Below are positions 1-6,544 of a DNA stretch of 10,320 nt, one piece after another. The notes under the pieces are model-generated. The model searched no databases and was not told the DNA's origin. It saw only the letters and a list, made by a program, of their open reading frames with translations. Numbering within the stretch: position 1 is the first letter of the stretch; each line of letters starts with the position of its first letter. Made by a program: the position numbers and the translations under genes. Source of the DNA: Brevundimonas sp. (GTDB lineage: Bacteria > Pseudomonadota > Alphaproteobacteria > Caulobacterales > Caulobacteraceae); NCBI GenBank assembly GCA_020253595.1, contig JADCBH010000358.1, forward strand, positions 1 to 10,320, read 5' to 3'.

Positions 1-1380
1 GCATTGCAGGCCCACGCGCGGGGCGGGCGATTGCAGGCCGGTCAGGCGTTCAGCCTCGATCAGGGCGCGCAGCTCCAGATCGCGGAGCGCATGCAGCGCC
101 ACATAGAGGAAGTTGCCCGAGCCGCAGGCCGGGTCCAGGACGCGGTAGTCGGACAGGCGGACGAGAAACGCCTCCAGCCGGTCGCGGGCGACGGCGAGGG
201 CCGCGTCGCGATCTTTCAGAGCCGCCGTGACGGCCTTTCGCCGCTTGGCCTCGTCGGCCTTGCCGTCGCCGGCCTTCAGCGCCTCGGCGGCCTGATCGAA
301 CACGGCCTGGCGGCGGGCCTCGGCGGCGCGGGCGTCCTCGGCGGCGGCGGCGATGTCAGCGCGGGCGGCCTCCCACTCGGCGGTCAGGGGGCGCAGGATG
401 ACGGGGTCGACGATCTTCAGGATCTTGTCGCGGTCGGTGTAGTGGGCGCCGAGCGCGGCGCGCTTTCGCGTGGCCTTCAGCGCCTCTTCGAACATGGTGC
501 CGAAGATGGCGGGGTCGATCTCGGACCAGTCGTGCTCGCCCGCCGTGTCGGCCACCAGCTTGAGGTCGGCCGGCTCCAGCAACAGGGGCTCGGCGCCGTC
601 GAACAGGCCACCGTTGAACCATTCGATGACGCCGACACCCAGCAGATAGCGGTCGTCCTCGCTTTCCGACGCCATGGCCGCGAACAGATCGGACAGGGCC
701 TGCCTGGCGCGCTCGGGCCGGTTCTGGACGCCCTTCAGCGTACGGGTGAACAGGCCGTCGGGCAGGAGCTTTGCGTCCTCGGCGAACATGCAGAAGACGA
801 GCTGGTTCAGGAAATGGGCGATGGCACGCGGATCGTGAAGCGGCCGGTCGTCGGGCGTGCGGCGGTTCTGGAGCCGTTGGCCCAGCTCGGCGAAACGTTC
901 GACGGCCCTGGCGGTCAGCTCCTGGGGGCTGATGACGGGCTTGAGCCTGTCGGAGCCCTGGAAGACCTGTTTGAGCAGGGCGAGGTTGGCCGGTTCGCGC
1001 AGGTCCTCGAGCGAGAACTCGATCTTGTGCGTGATCGTGTTGGTGAAGTTGGTGCGGACGATGATCCGCGCCATGTCCGAGGTCACAAGATAGGGCGGAT
1101 TTTCCAGGTCCGAGACATAGGTGGCCAGCTGGCGGAAGGCCTTGTCCAGGTCCTTGTGCGGGCCCTTGTATTCCCAGGCGAAACAGCCGCGACGCCAGAC
1201 GTCGGCCCAGCCGTCGGTGCTGCCCGCTCGGGTGGCACCGCGCTCGAAACAGTAGGCGTCGGGTTCGGTGGGCTGGGGCTCGTCCAGCAGGGCGCAGAGG
1301 TCGAGGAAATGCATCTGCGAACCCTGACGCTCGCGCAGGGTCGCGTCGGTCCACTTGGCGATGAACTGGGCGGGCGTCAT
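1..1380 (-). CDS. MmeI-like (type IIL) restriction-modification enzyme, nuclease and methyltransferase fusion, C-terminus beyond window
   Basis: The reading frame runs from the ATG at 1380 to the first base of the window without a stop, giving 460 residues; the rest is off the left edge. Residues 60-72 form D-X9-E-x-K (D60, E70, K72), matching the PD-(D/E)xK-type nuclease signature of MmeI. A GAHYT motif is at 311-315, and the SAM-binding motif DPACGSGNFLY at 416-426 is that of N6-adenine methyltransferases. This order (nuclease, helical spacer, methyltransferase, then a target-recognition domain expected off-window) is that of single-chain type IIL enzymes, usually about 900 residues or more. 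Such enzymes methylate one strand of their site and cut at a distance; specificity cannot be read here. The start lies 12 nt after the WYL regulator's stop, with only a weak Shine-Dalgarno sequence, so the two are probably co-transcribed. A BREX PglX or DISARM methylase is less likely because the nuclease motif is intact. Confidence 0.88.
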   Translation of the reverse strand, partial: MTPAQFIAKWTDATLRERQGSQMHFLDLCALLDEPQPTEPDAYCFERGATRAGSTDGWADVWRRGCFAWEYKGPHKDLDKAFRQLATYVSDLENPPYLVTSDMARIIVRTNFTNTITHKIEFSLEDLREPANLALLKQVFQGSDRLKPVISPQELTARAVERFAELGQRLQNRRTPDDRPLHDPRAIAHFLNQLVFCMFAEDAKLLPDGLFTRTLKGVQNRPERARQALSDLFAAMASESEDDRYLLGVGVIEWFNGGLFDGAEPLLLEPADLKLVADTAGEHDWSEIDPAIFGTMFEEALKATRKRAALGAHYTDRDKILKIVDPVILRPLTAEWEAARADIAAAAEDARAAEARRQAVFDQAAEALKAGDGKADEAKRRKAVTAALKDRDAALAVARDRLEAFLVRLSDYRVLDPACGSGNFLYVALHALRDLELRALIEAERLTGLQSPAPRVGLQC

Positions 1381-1392
1381 GATTCTACCAGC

Positions 1393-2385
1393 CTAGCGGT
1401 CCGTCCCGCCCAAGGCACGGCCCGCCGCCGCGATCTCTTCGGCCATGACGGCCTTGAGCCGCTCGGGCGCGAGGATGGTGATCTGGTCGCCCCAGGTGAA
1501 GAGGTGCCAGGCCAGTTCGCGCATGCCGGACGCGCGGAAGCGGACGAGGACCGCGCCGTCGGGCTGGTCCTCCAATGCCTGGGTCGGGTGCCAGCGCCAG
1601 CCGCGGGCCTCGGCGGCCTTTTCGCCGGGGGCGACGCGCAGCACCACGTCCTCGACCTGGTCCTGATAGATGCCGAAGGACTGGCTGGCGAAGGCGGCGA
1701 GGTCGAAGTCCTCGGGCGGCGGGGCCAGCCCCTCCTGACGCTCCACCGCGCTCATGCGGTCCAGCCGGAAGGTCTGGATGCGGCCGGTCTCTCGGTCAGC
1801 GGCGACGAGGTAGTTGGCGCGGCCGAACATCAGGCCGCAGGGGGCGACGCTGCGGCGGCGGGCCTCGGCCCCCGGGCGGCTGTAGGTGAAGCCCAAGGGC
1901 GACTGGGCCAGCACGGCGGCGCGGATGGTGGCCAGCATGGCCTCATCCGCCGTCGGACGGGGACCGGCCTGGACCGCGATGGTCTCGGCGCGGACCAGAG
2001 CCTCCAGATCCGGGGCCATGCGGTTGAGCGCGGTCGAGCGCATGGCGGCCTTCAGCTTGCGCTCCAGGCTTTCCAGGGCGGCGGCGCGGGCCGGTTCGCC
2101 GGACGCGCGCAGGGTCTGGGCGGCCTTGGTCAGCTCCAGCATCTCGGTCGCGGTGGGGGCTTGCTCAAAGGCCGACAGGCCGCCCCGGATGCGCCAGCGT
2201 TTGTGGGGGGGATCGAACACCTCCTCCGCCGTCGGGAACAGGGCCAGCACCGCGTCGCGCATCCGCTCGGCCGTGCGGCGGGCGATGCGCAGTTCGCGCG
2301 CCATGTCGTCCAGCGTCAGGCCCTCGGCCGAGGCCGCCATGCGCCGGGCCAGATCGATGACCTGGGAGGCCTTGTCATGGCGCAT
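1393..2385 (-). CDS. WYL-domain transcriptional regulator (HTH - WYL - WCX)
   Basis: This 330-aa protein has the length and layout of WYL regulators. Residues about 5-48 form an N-terminal winged-helix type HTH (TLDDMARELRIARRTAERM). The WYL domain at about 153-222 carries NYL at 191-193 in place of the literal WYL triad, followed by FRLDRM at 206-211. A C-terminal WCX-like segment at about 245-325 ends in LAWHLFTWGDQITILAPERL. In other defence loci, WYL proteins (BrxR, CapW) repress the operon they head and are thought to sense nucleic acid or nucleotide ligands through the WYL domain. Gene order suggests the same for the MmeI-like gene 12 nt downstream. The ATG at 2385 is the first possible start after an in-frame TGA, but no Shine-Dalgarno sequence precedes it (pyrimidine-rich CCCCCTCC). 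An 8-bp inverted repeat lies 40 bp upstream. Confidence 0.92.
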   Translation of the reverse strand: MRHDKASQVIDLARRMAASAEGLTLDDMARELRIARRTAERMRDAVLALFPTAEEVFDPPHKRWRIRGGLSAFEQAPTATEMLELTKAAQTLRASGEPARAAALESLERKLKAAMRSTALNRMAPDLEALVRAETIAVQAGPRPTADEAMLATIRAAVLAQSPLGFTYSRPGAEARRRSVAPCGLMFGRANYLVAADRETGRIQTFRLDRMSAVERQEGLAPPPEDFDLAAFASQSFGIYQDQVEDVVLRVAPGEKAAEARGWRWHPTQALEDQPDGAVLVRFRASGMRELAWHLFTWGDQITILAPERLKAVMAEEIAAAGRALGGTDR

Positions 2386-2424
2386 GGAGGGGGTCTCGCA
2401 GAAAAAAGAACCAAGGCGGAACGC

Positions 2425-2447
2425 GATACGTCCGATTTTGACGTATC
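2425..2447. promoter_or_regulatory. Candidate operator: perfect 8-bp inverted repeat in the divergent promoter region
   Basis: GATACGTC (2425-2432) and GACGTATC (2440-2447) are perfect reverse complements separated by 7 bp. This 23-bp dyad is centred at 2436 in the 113-bp gap between the WYL gene and the divergent 80-aa ORF. Size and symmetry suit a dimeric regulator; binding by the WYL protein is inferred from position. On the minus strand, a possible -35 TTGAGA (2463-2468) sits 17 bp from a weak -10 overlapping the right arm. On the plus strand, TTGACG (2438-2443) overlaps the same arm. The rest of the gap shows nothing else recognisable. Confidence 0.6.
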
Positions 2448-2498
2448 ACGCCTGCACAGTCTTCTCAACGGCACCACGCCGAACCCGGAGACAGACCA

Positions 2499-2741
2499 AT
2501 GGCCCGCATGTTCGCCCCCCGCCCCGCCTTCAGCCCCGCCGCCGCCGTGGCCGCCAACCGCTATCTGATCGTGCCCTGCGAGGCCGACGGCTGCGGCGAC
2601 CTGGCGGTCATCTGGGACCGGCTGGAGGAACAGGTCATCGACGTGATCGATGCGCGGGCCAGCGCCCGCTACTCCGACGAGGACGCCCTGTGGGACGAGG
2701 CGCGCGCGGGCGGCGAGGTTGAGTGGCGGATGGCGGCGTAA
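2499..2741 (+). CDS. Hypothetical 80-aa protein, divergent from the WYL/RM unit
   Basis: I do not recognise a family. The ATG at 2499 has a good Shine-Dalgarno GGAG at 2487-2490, 8 nt upstream, and codon third positions are strongly GC, as in the neighbouring genes, so it is probably real. The N-terminus (residues 1-20) is Ala/Pro-rich and basic. The middle (about 22-53) contains two cysteines in CEADGC and a predicted beta-helix pattern. The C-terminal half is acidic (YSDEDALWDEARAGGEVEW). No signal peptide or membrane segment is seen. A second ATG at codon 4 is an alternative start. It is the only convincing plus-strand gene in the window. It shares the upstream dyad with the WYL regulator and runs convergently into the palindromic repeat. 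Confidence 0.6.
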   Translation: MARMFAPRPAFSPAAAVAANRYLIVPCEADGCGDLAVIWDRLEEQVIDVIDARASARYSDEDALWDEARAGGEVEWRMAA

Positions 2742-2879
2742 ATCCTCCCCCGTTGGGGGAGGTGGATGCGCAGCGAAGCGAAGCAGACGGAGGGGGCCAG
2801 TTCCAAGCGCCTTCTGTGCGGATAGCCCCCTCCGTCACTCCGCTCCGCTTCGTGCCACCTCCCCCAAAGGGGGAGGATT
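2742..2879. repeat. Long imperfect palindrome (REP/MITE-like), probable bidirectional terminator
   Basis: The left arm (about 2742-2797) and the right arm (about 2825-2879) are imperfect reverse complements of about 56 bp. The outer parts (ATCCTCCCCC...GGGGGAGGTGG) and inner parts (GACGGAGGGGGC) match almost exactly, and the middle of each arm is degenerate. Each arm also holds its own small hairpin (CCTCCCCC / GGGGGAGG), so the RNA can fold either as one long stem or as two short ones. The loop is about 27 nt. It starts directly after the TAA at 2739-2741 and ends just before the stop of the convergent DUF1801 gene, which fits terminator use on both strands. From memory, similar CTCCCCC/GGGGGAGG palindromes are dispersed in Caulobacterales genomes. 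Confidence 0.8.
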
Positions 2880-2882
2880 AGG

Positions 2883-3305
2883 TCAGTCCGGGTGACGCTC
2901 CTTGAGCGTCTTCATGCTCCAGCGCGCCATCTCGGCGATGACGGTGGTGTCCACGTCAGCCAGGCGGTTCAGATAGACGCAGGCCTTGCCGACCTTGTGC
3001 TTGCCCAGTCGCGCGAGGAAGTCGTTCCGCCCGTCGTCATAGGCGGCCATGTAGAGCACCAGATTGGCCTTCCTCGGCGAGAAGCCGACCAGCGGGGCCT
3101 CGCCGGAATGGCCGCTGTCGTAGGTGTAACGGTACTTGCCGAAGCCGATGATGGAGGCGCCCCACATGACGGGCGGCTCCCCGGTCGCCTCGGTCAGAAG
3201 GGCGAGGACAGCGTGGGCATCCTCGCGCCGGCCGGGGTGATCGACGGCGTCGATGAAGGCCTCGGGCGAGATCGGCGTGGGCTTGGTCTTGGCTTCATAG
3301 GCCAT
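2883..3305 (-). CDS. DUF1801 (YdhG-like) domain protein
   Basis: This 140-aa protein matches the DUF1801 family as I know it in sequence and length. The N-terminal part contains PEAFIDAVDHPGRREDAHAV, then PPVMWGASIIGFGKYRYTYD (about 44-63), the glycine-rich GEAPLVGFSPRKANLVLYM stretch (about 68-86), and a lysine-rich GKHKVGKACVYLNRLAD segment near 105-118. It is predicted soluble, with no signal peptide. The biochemical role of the family is not established, so none is assigned. The ATG at 3305 has a GGAG Shine-Dalgarno sequence 8 nt upstream. It is a single gene: it is convergent with the 80-aa ORF across the palindrome, and 62 nt separate it from the stop of the upstream exported protein. 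Confidence 0.85.
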   Translation of the reverse strand: MAYEAKTKPTPISPEAFIDAVDHPGRREDAHAVLALLTEATGEPPVMWGASIIGFGKYRYTYDSGHSGEAPLVGFSPRKANLVLYMAAYDDGRNDFLARLGKHKVGKACVYLNRLADVDTTVIAEMARWSMKTLKERHPD

Positions 3306-3367
3306 GGCGTGTCTCCGGATGGAGCAATCTCCCGATCACAACCTAGGCAAGACCCAGCGACGGGAAA

Positions 3368-3778
3368 TCAGTTGACGGTGACCTCGACATATTGACCGAC
3401 CGTCCCGCGTCCGAAAATGCGAACGGTGACCCACACATCCCCGGCGACGACCGCTCGTGCGGCAGAGGCGGACATCTGACCATCGCGAACCATGCGTTCC
3501 ATGACCGCTCTATTCTCGGCGCTCCCAAAGAAGGTGTCGCCCTGGTCGCCCCGGTCCCGTCGGCCAAATCGATGATAGTTTGCTCGGTCTTGCCGAATGA
3601 CCTGCCAGGCTTGGGTCAATCTGACACCATCCGAGGCTCTCAGATCCCGTGGCCCAATGTAGGCGGTGTATTCGTCGAGCAAGCCCGTGCCGGAACCCCA
3701 ACCCAAGCTGGATTGACCGATCGCCGGTGGGGCACTGATGGCCAAAGCGGCCGCGGCTCCAAAGATCAGCCTGCGCAT
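3368..3778 (-). CDS. Small exported protein of unknown function
   Basis: This is a 136-aa ORF. The ATG at 3778 is preferred because GGGGAGA lies 6 nt upstream; an in-frame TTG at 3793 would add five residues and use up that Shine-Dalgarno sequence. The N-terminus MRRLIFGAAAALAISAPPA is a classical Sec signal peptide with likely cleavage around AIG-Q (residues 19-22). The mature protein is rich in Arg, Asp and Gly (FGRRDRGDQGDTFFG) and has no cysteine. It ends in an alternating hydrophobic, probably beta-strand region (VWVTVRIFGRGTVGQYVEVTV). I recognise no family. It starts 66 nt after the pntB stop on the same strand, so it could be read through from the pnt operon or have its own promoter. 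GC content is a little below that of its neighbours (36 of 60 bases in 3541-3600). Confidence 0.72.
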   Translation of the reverse strand: MRRLIFGAAAALAISAPPAIGQSSLGWGSGTGLLDEYTAYIGPRDLRASDGVRLTQAWQVIRQDRANYHRFGRRDRGDQGDTFFGSAENRAVMERMVRDGQMSASAARAVVAGDVWVTVRIFGRGTVGQYVEVTVN

Positions 3779-3844
3779 GCTCGGTCTCCCCAACGTCCGG
3801 TGCGAACGGTAGCACCCACAGCGTAACCAGGGAACGATATTATC

Positions 3845-5263
3845 TCAAAGCCCCTTCACGATCCCCTCGACCATCTTCTTGGCATCGGCGAACAGCATCA
3901 TGGTGTTGTCGCGGAAGAAGAGCTCGTTCTCGACGCCGGCATAGCCCGCCGCCATGCCGCGCTTGATGAACAGGACCGTGCCGGCCTTTTCGACGTCCAG
4001 GATCGGCATGCCGTAGATGGCGCTGGTCGGGTCGGTCTTGGCGGCCGGGTTGGTGACGTCGTTGGCACCGATGACGAAGGCGACGTCGGCGGAGGCGAAC
4101 TCGGCGTTGATGTCCTCAAGCTCGAAGACCTCATCGTAGGGGACGTTGGCCTCGGCCAGCAGGACGTTCATGTGGCCGGGCATGCGGCCGGCGACGGGGT
4201 GGATGGCGTACTTCACCTCGACCCCCTCCTCCTTCAGCTTGTCGGCCATTTCGCGCAGCGCGTGCTGGGCCTGGGCCACCGCCATGCCGTAGCCGGGGAC
4301 GATGATGACCTTCGACGCGTTCTTCATGATGAAGGCGGCGTCCTCGGCACTGCCCTGCTTGACCGGACGGGTCTCGACCTTGCCGCCCGCGCCGGCGGCC
4401 GCATCGCCGCCGCCGAAGCCGCCCAGGATGACCGAGATGAAGCTGCGGTTCATGCCCTTGCACATGATGTAGCTGAGGATCGCGCCGGAGCTGCCGACCA
4501 GGGCCCCGGTGATGATCAGGGCGATGTTCTCGAGCGTGAAGCCCAGCGCTGCCGCCGCCCAGCCGGAGTAGCTGTTCAGCATCGACACCACGACGGGCAT
4601 GTCGGCCCCGCCGATGGGGATGATCAGGGTCGCGCCCAGAATGAGCGCGATGGCGAAGATGCCCCAGAAGGCCCAGATGGCCGTGCCGCCCGAGCCGATC
4701 ATGATGCCGATCAGGAAAATCAGCGCCAGCGCCAGGCCGATGTTGATCAGGTGGCGTGCCGGCAGGATGATCGGGGCACCGCTCATGTTGCCGTTCAGCT
4801 TGGCGAAGGCGATCACCGAGCCGGTGAAGGTGATGGCCCCGATGGCGACGCCCAGCGCCAGCTCGACGATCGAGATCATCTTGATGCCGCCGTCGGCCGT
4901 GGCGATGCCGAAGCTTTCGGGCGCATAGACGGCCCCGACCGCGACCAGGCAGGCGGCCATGCCCACGAGCGAGTGGAAGGCGGCGACCAGCTGGGGCATG
5001 TCGGTCATGGCGACCCGCTTGGCGATCAGTGCCCCGGCCCCGCCGCCGACGATCACGCCACCGGCCAGAAGCGCCAGCGTCAGGGAATCGAGCGCGCCGG
5101 TGGTTCCGAGCGTCAGCAGGGTGATGCCGACGGCCAGCGCCATGCCGATCATGCCGAAGGTGTTGCCCTGACGGCTGGTCTCCGGGCTCGACAGACCCCT
5201 GAGCGACAGGATGAAGAGGACGCCGGCGGCCAGATAGGCCAGGGCCGCGATGGATGCGTTCAT
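3845..5263 (-). CDS. pntB: NAD(P) transhydrogenase subunit beta (PntB)
   Basis: This is the complete 472-aa membrane subunit that, with PntAA/PntAB, couples proton entry to hydride transfer from NADH to NADP+ in the inner membrane. Residues 1 to about 280 hold the transmembrane domain dII, with many hydrophobic helices. AFHSLVG at 95-101 carries the conserved proton-pathway histidine (H97), and SMLNSYSGWAAA at 227-238 carries the conserved Asn. A Gly/Ala linker at about 281-295 leads to the NADP(H)-binding domain dIII, with the loop GYGMAVAQAQ (324-333), HPVAGRMPGHMN (355-366) and GANDVTNPAA (399-408). The start codon overlaps the end of the HEPN gene by 4 nt (ATGA), and an AGGA within that gene can act as the ribosome site, so pntB translation is probably coupled to hepT. 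No clear terminator follows. Confidence 0.98.
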   Translation of the reverse strand: MNASIAALAYLAAGVLFILSLRGLSSPETSRQGNTFGMIGMALAVGITLLTLGTTGALDSLTLALLAGGVIVGGGAGALIAKRVAMTDMPQLVAAFHSLVGMAACLVAVGAVYAPESFGIATADGGIKMISIVELALGVAIGAITFTGSVIAFAKLNGNMSGAPIILPARHLINIGLALALIFLIGIMIGSGGTAIWAFWGIFAIALILGATLIIPIGGADMPVVVSMLNSYSGWAAAALGFTLENIALIITGALVGSSGAILSYIMCKGMNRSFISVILGGFGGGDAAAGAGGKVETRPVKQGSAEDAAFIMKNASKVIIVPGYGMAVAQAQHALREMADKLKEEGVEVKYAIHPVAGRMPGHMNVLLAEANVPYDEVFELEDINAEFASADVAFVIGANDVTNPAAKTDPTSAIYGMPILDVEKAGTVLFIKRGMAAGYAGVENELFFRDNTMMLFADAKKMVEGIVKGL

Positions 5264-5604
5264 GTGTCCTGTTCCCCCAGAATGCGTTCGAGCGAGGCGA
5301 TCAGCTCAGGCAGCAGGTTGGTGACCACCTCGTGGACGCGCCAAGTCTTGATGTCCGAATAGCCATGGATGAGGACATTTCGCATGCCCACGATCGCTGG
5401 CCACGGAACGTCTGGCAGCCTGGTGCGCGTCTCCGGCGACACCTTGGCGGCCGCTTCACCGATAACTTCGACATTGCGAATGACGGCGGCCTGCGTCTTG
5501 CGGTCATTCTCGAAAGCGGCACGATCCGCCCCTGCAAGAAACTCGATCGCCTCTCTGGCGTAGCGCGCCATGTCGGTCAGTCGCTTGCGGTCTTCAGCGT
5601 GCAT
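5260..5604 (-). CDS. hepT: HEPN-domain (DUF86, HepT-like) ribonuclease toxin
   Basis: This is a 114-aa all-helical protein of the DUF86/HepT family at the usual length. The catalytic signature R-x4-H-x-Y is intact as RNVLIHGY, with Arg75, His80 and Tyr82. In HepT proteins R and H form the RNase site, and the tyrosine is the residue AMPylated by the partner MntA. IGEAAAKVSPETR (about 48-60), upstream of it, is also typical of the family. The ATG at 5604 overlaps the mntA stop in TGATG; a GTG one codon upstream (5607) is the alternative start. The 3' end overlaps the pntB start by 4 nt. GC is lower than in pntB (32 of 60 bases in 5341-5400), hinting at acquisition. Toxicity is inferred from the family and not demonstrated. 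Confidence 0.9.
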   Translation of the reverse strand: MHAEDRKRLTDMARYAREAIEFLAGADRAAFENDRKTQAAVIRNVEVIGEAAAKVSPETRTRLPDVPWPAIVGMRNVLIHGYSDIKTWRVHEVVTNLLPELIASLERILGEQDT

Positions 5605-5906
5605 CACAGCGGAGCCAGATCTCGGCGCACGGCCGCGCGGAGGGCTGGTCCGACCGCGTCAAGCTCCAGGAGATCGACCTTGCGGCCGAGCGCCTCGCTA
5701 AGGTCGCTCCAGATCGCGCCCATATCCAGTAGGCCGGCACCCGGATCGATCGCCTCGATGACGATGTCGACATCGCTGTCCGGACGGGCTTCGCCTCTCG
5801 CAACCGAGCCGAACACGCCGACGATATCGAACTTGTTGGCACGCACGGCGGAACGTTTGCCGCGCAGGACTTCGAGCACATCGGCGAGCACAGGCGCGTC
5901 GCTCAT
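5604..5906 (-). CDS. mntA: MNT-type nucleotidyltransferase antitoxin (MntA-like)
   Basis: This 100-aa minimal nucleotidyltransferase has the active-site signature GS-X10-D-x-D intact: G33, S34, then D45 and D47 in FGSVARGEARPDSDVDIVIE. In studied MntA/HepT pairs this enzyme transfers AMP from ATP to the tyrosine of the HepT R-x4-H-x-Y motif and so silences the toxin. The intact motifs in both partners suggest a working pair. The start ATG at 5906 overlaps the stop of the 102-aa membrane protein as ATGA; a purine-rich GCGGGAC lies just upstream. The stop overlaps the HEPN start (TGATG). The C-terminal half (about 59-100) is helical and contains WSDLSEALGRKVDLLELDAV, as in family members. The order is antitoxin first. 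Confidence 0.9.
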   Translation of the reverse strand: MSDAPVLADVLEVLRGKRSAVRANKFDIVGVFGSVARGEARPDSDVDIVIEAIDPGAGLLDMGAIWSDLSEALGRKVDLLELDAVGPALRAAVRRDLAPL

Positions 5907-6211
5907 TGTCCCGCCCCCGCCTCGGCCGTCGCCGTCCGACCCAGCCGCCACAGGGCAGCGCCGATGAACAGGGGGCCCAGCAGGCTGATCGCCCAGTCGA
6001 AGGGCGTCATGGCGCGCTCCTGCACCACGATGCGCGCCAGGATGCCGGCGAACAGAAGGACGACGCCGCAGTCGCGCAGGCGCAGCTTCTGGATCGCGTT
6101 CTTCTCGACCAGCCAGCTCCACAGCCAAAGGCCGACGCCCACGCCCGTGGCGATCCACGAGACCGTCTGGGCCGCTGACGCGGGGCTGTCGAAGAGGGCG
6201 TCGAAGGTCAT
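5903..6211 (-). CDS. Small three-helix membrane protein inside the pnt operon
   Basis: This 102-aa protein has three likely transmembrane segments: about 14-34 (TVSWIATGVGVGLWLWSWLV), about 46-64 (RDCGVVLLFAGILARIVV) and about 72-90 (WAISLLGPLFIGAALWRL). Short polar loops separate the segments, and the tail is Ala/Gly-rich. I assign no named family. It begins directly after the pntAB stop (TGA then ATG at 6211), with AAGG about 5 nt upstream, and overlaps mntA by 4 nt. From memory, a small membrane ORF between pntAB and pntB occurs in relatives, so it may be an accessory or assembly factor for the transhydrogenase; this is inference from position only. High GC content, like the pnt genes, suggests it is native. 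Confidence 0.8.
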   Translation of the reverse strand: MTFDALFDSPASAAQTVSWIATGVGVGLWLWSWLVEKNAIQKLRLRDCGVVLLFAGILARIVVQERAMTPFDWAISLLGPLFIGAALWRLGRTATAEAGAGQ

Positions 6212-6544
6212 TCAGGCCTTGGCCTCTGCCTTCGCGGGGCGTTCCTTCTTCTTGTACATGGCCAGCATGCGGCGGGTGACCATGAAGCCGCCGAAGATGT
6301 TGACGCTGGCCAGGGTCACGGCCGCGACGCCCGCCCCCTTGGCGATCCAGCCGCCGACGCCATCGCCCGAAGCCGCCGCAGCCGCGATCAGGCCGCCGAC
6401 GATGATCACGGATGAGATGGCGTTGGTCACGGCCATCAGCGGCGTGTGCAGGGCCGGCGTCACCGACCAGACGACGTAGTAGCCGACGAAGATGGCGAGC
6501 ACGAAGATCGCCAGGCGGAAGACAGTGGGGTCGACGTGTTCCAT
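6212..6544 (-). CDS. pntAB: NAD(P) transhydrogenase subunit alpha part 2 (PntAB)
   Basis: This is the small membrane subunit of three-part transhydrogenases, 110 aa from the preferred start. The ATG at 6544 is chosen over an in-frame upstream start at 6592 because AGAGGAG lies 7 nt before it and the protein then begins MEHVDPTVFRLAIFVLAIF, the family's usual N-terminus. Three or four hydrophobic helices follow. WSVTPALHTPLMAVTNAISS (about residues 27-46) and LASVNIFGGFMVTRRML (about 79-95) are diagnostic of this subunit. The C-terminus is a lysine-rich tail (YKKKERPAKAEAKA). The start overlaps the preceding gene's stop as TAATG. The protein supplies the helices of domain dII that complete the proton channel with PntB. 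Confidence 0.96.
   Translation of the reverse strand: MEHVDPTVFRLAIFVLAIFVGYYVVWSVTPALHTPLMAVTNAISSVIIVGGLIAAAAASGDGVGGWIAKGAGVAAVTLASVNIFGGFMVTRRMLAMYKKKERPAKAEAKA

Noticed and set aside
356..1354. A 332-codon minus-strand frame inside the MmeI-like gene.
   Set aside because: It is a shifted frame within a gene that has D-X9-E-x-K and DPACGSGNFLY motifs; its product is Arg/Pro-rich nonsense.
4..2568. An 854-codon open frame on the plus strand opposite the MmeI-like and WYL genes.
   Set aside because: It is antisense to two genes with clear motifs. Long mirror frames are expected in GC-rich coding DNA, and its translation is low-complexity Gly/Ala/Leu/Gln with no domain.
3794..3844. Possible terminator after pntB.
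   Set aside because: Only a 4-bp arm pair (GTGC/GCAC) and no T-tract; too weak to call.
4172..5362. A 396-codon plus-strand frame opposite pntB and the end of hepT.
   Set aside because: It is the mirror of PntB, with no recognisable domain and no ribosome site.
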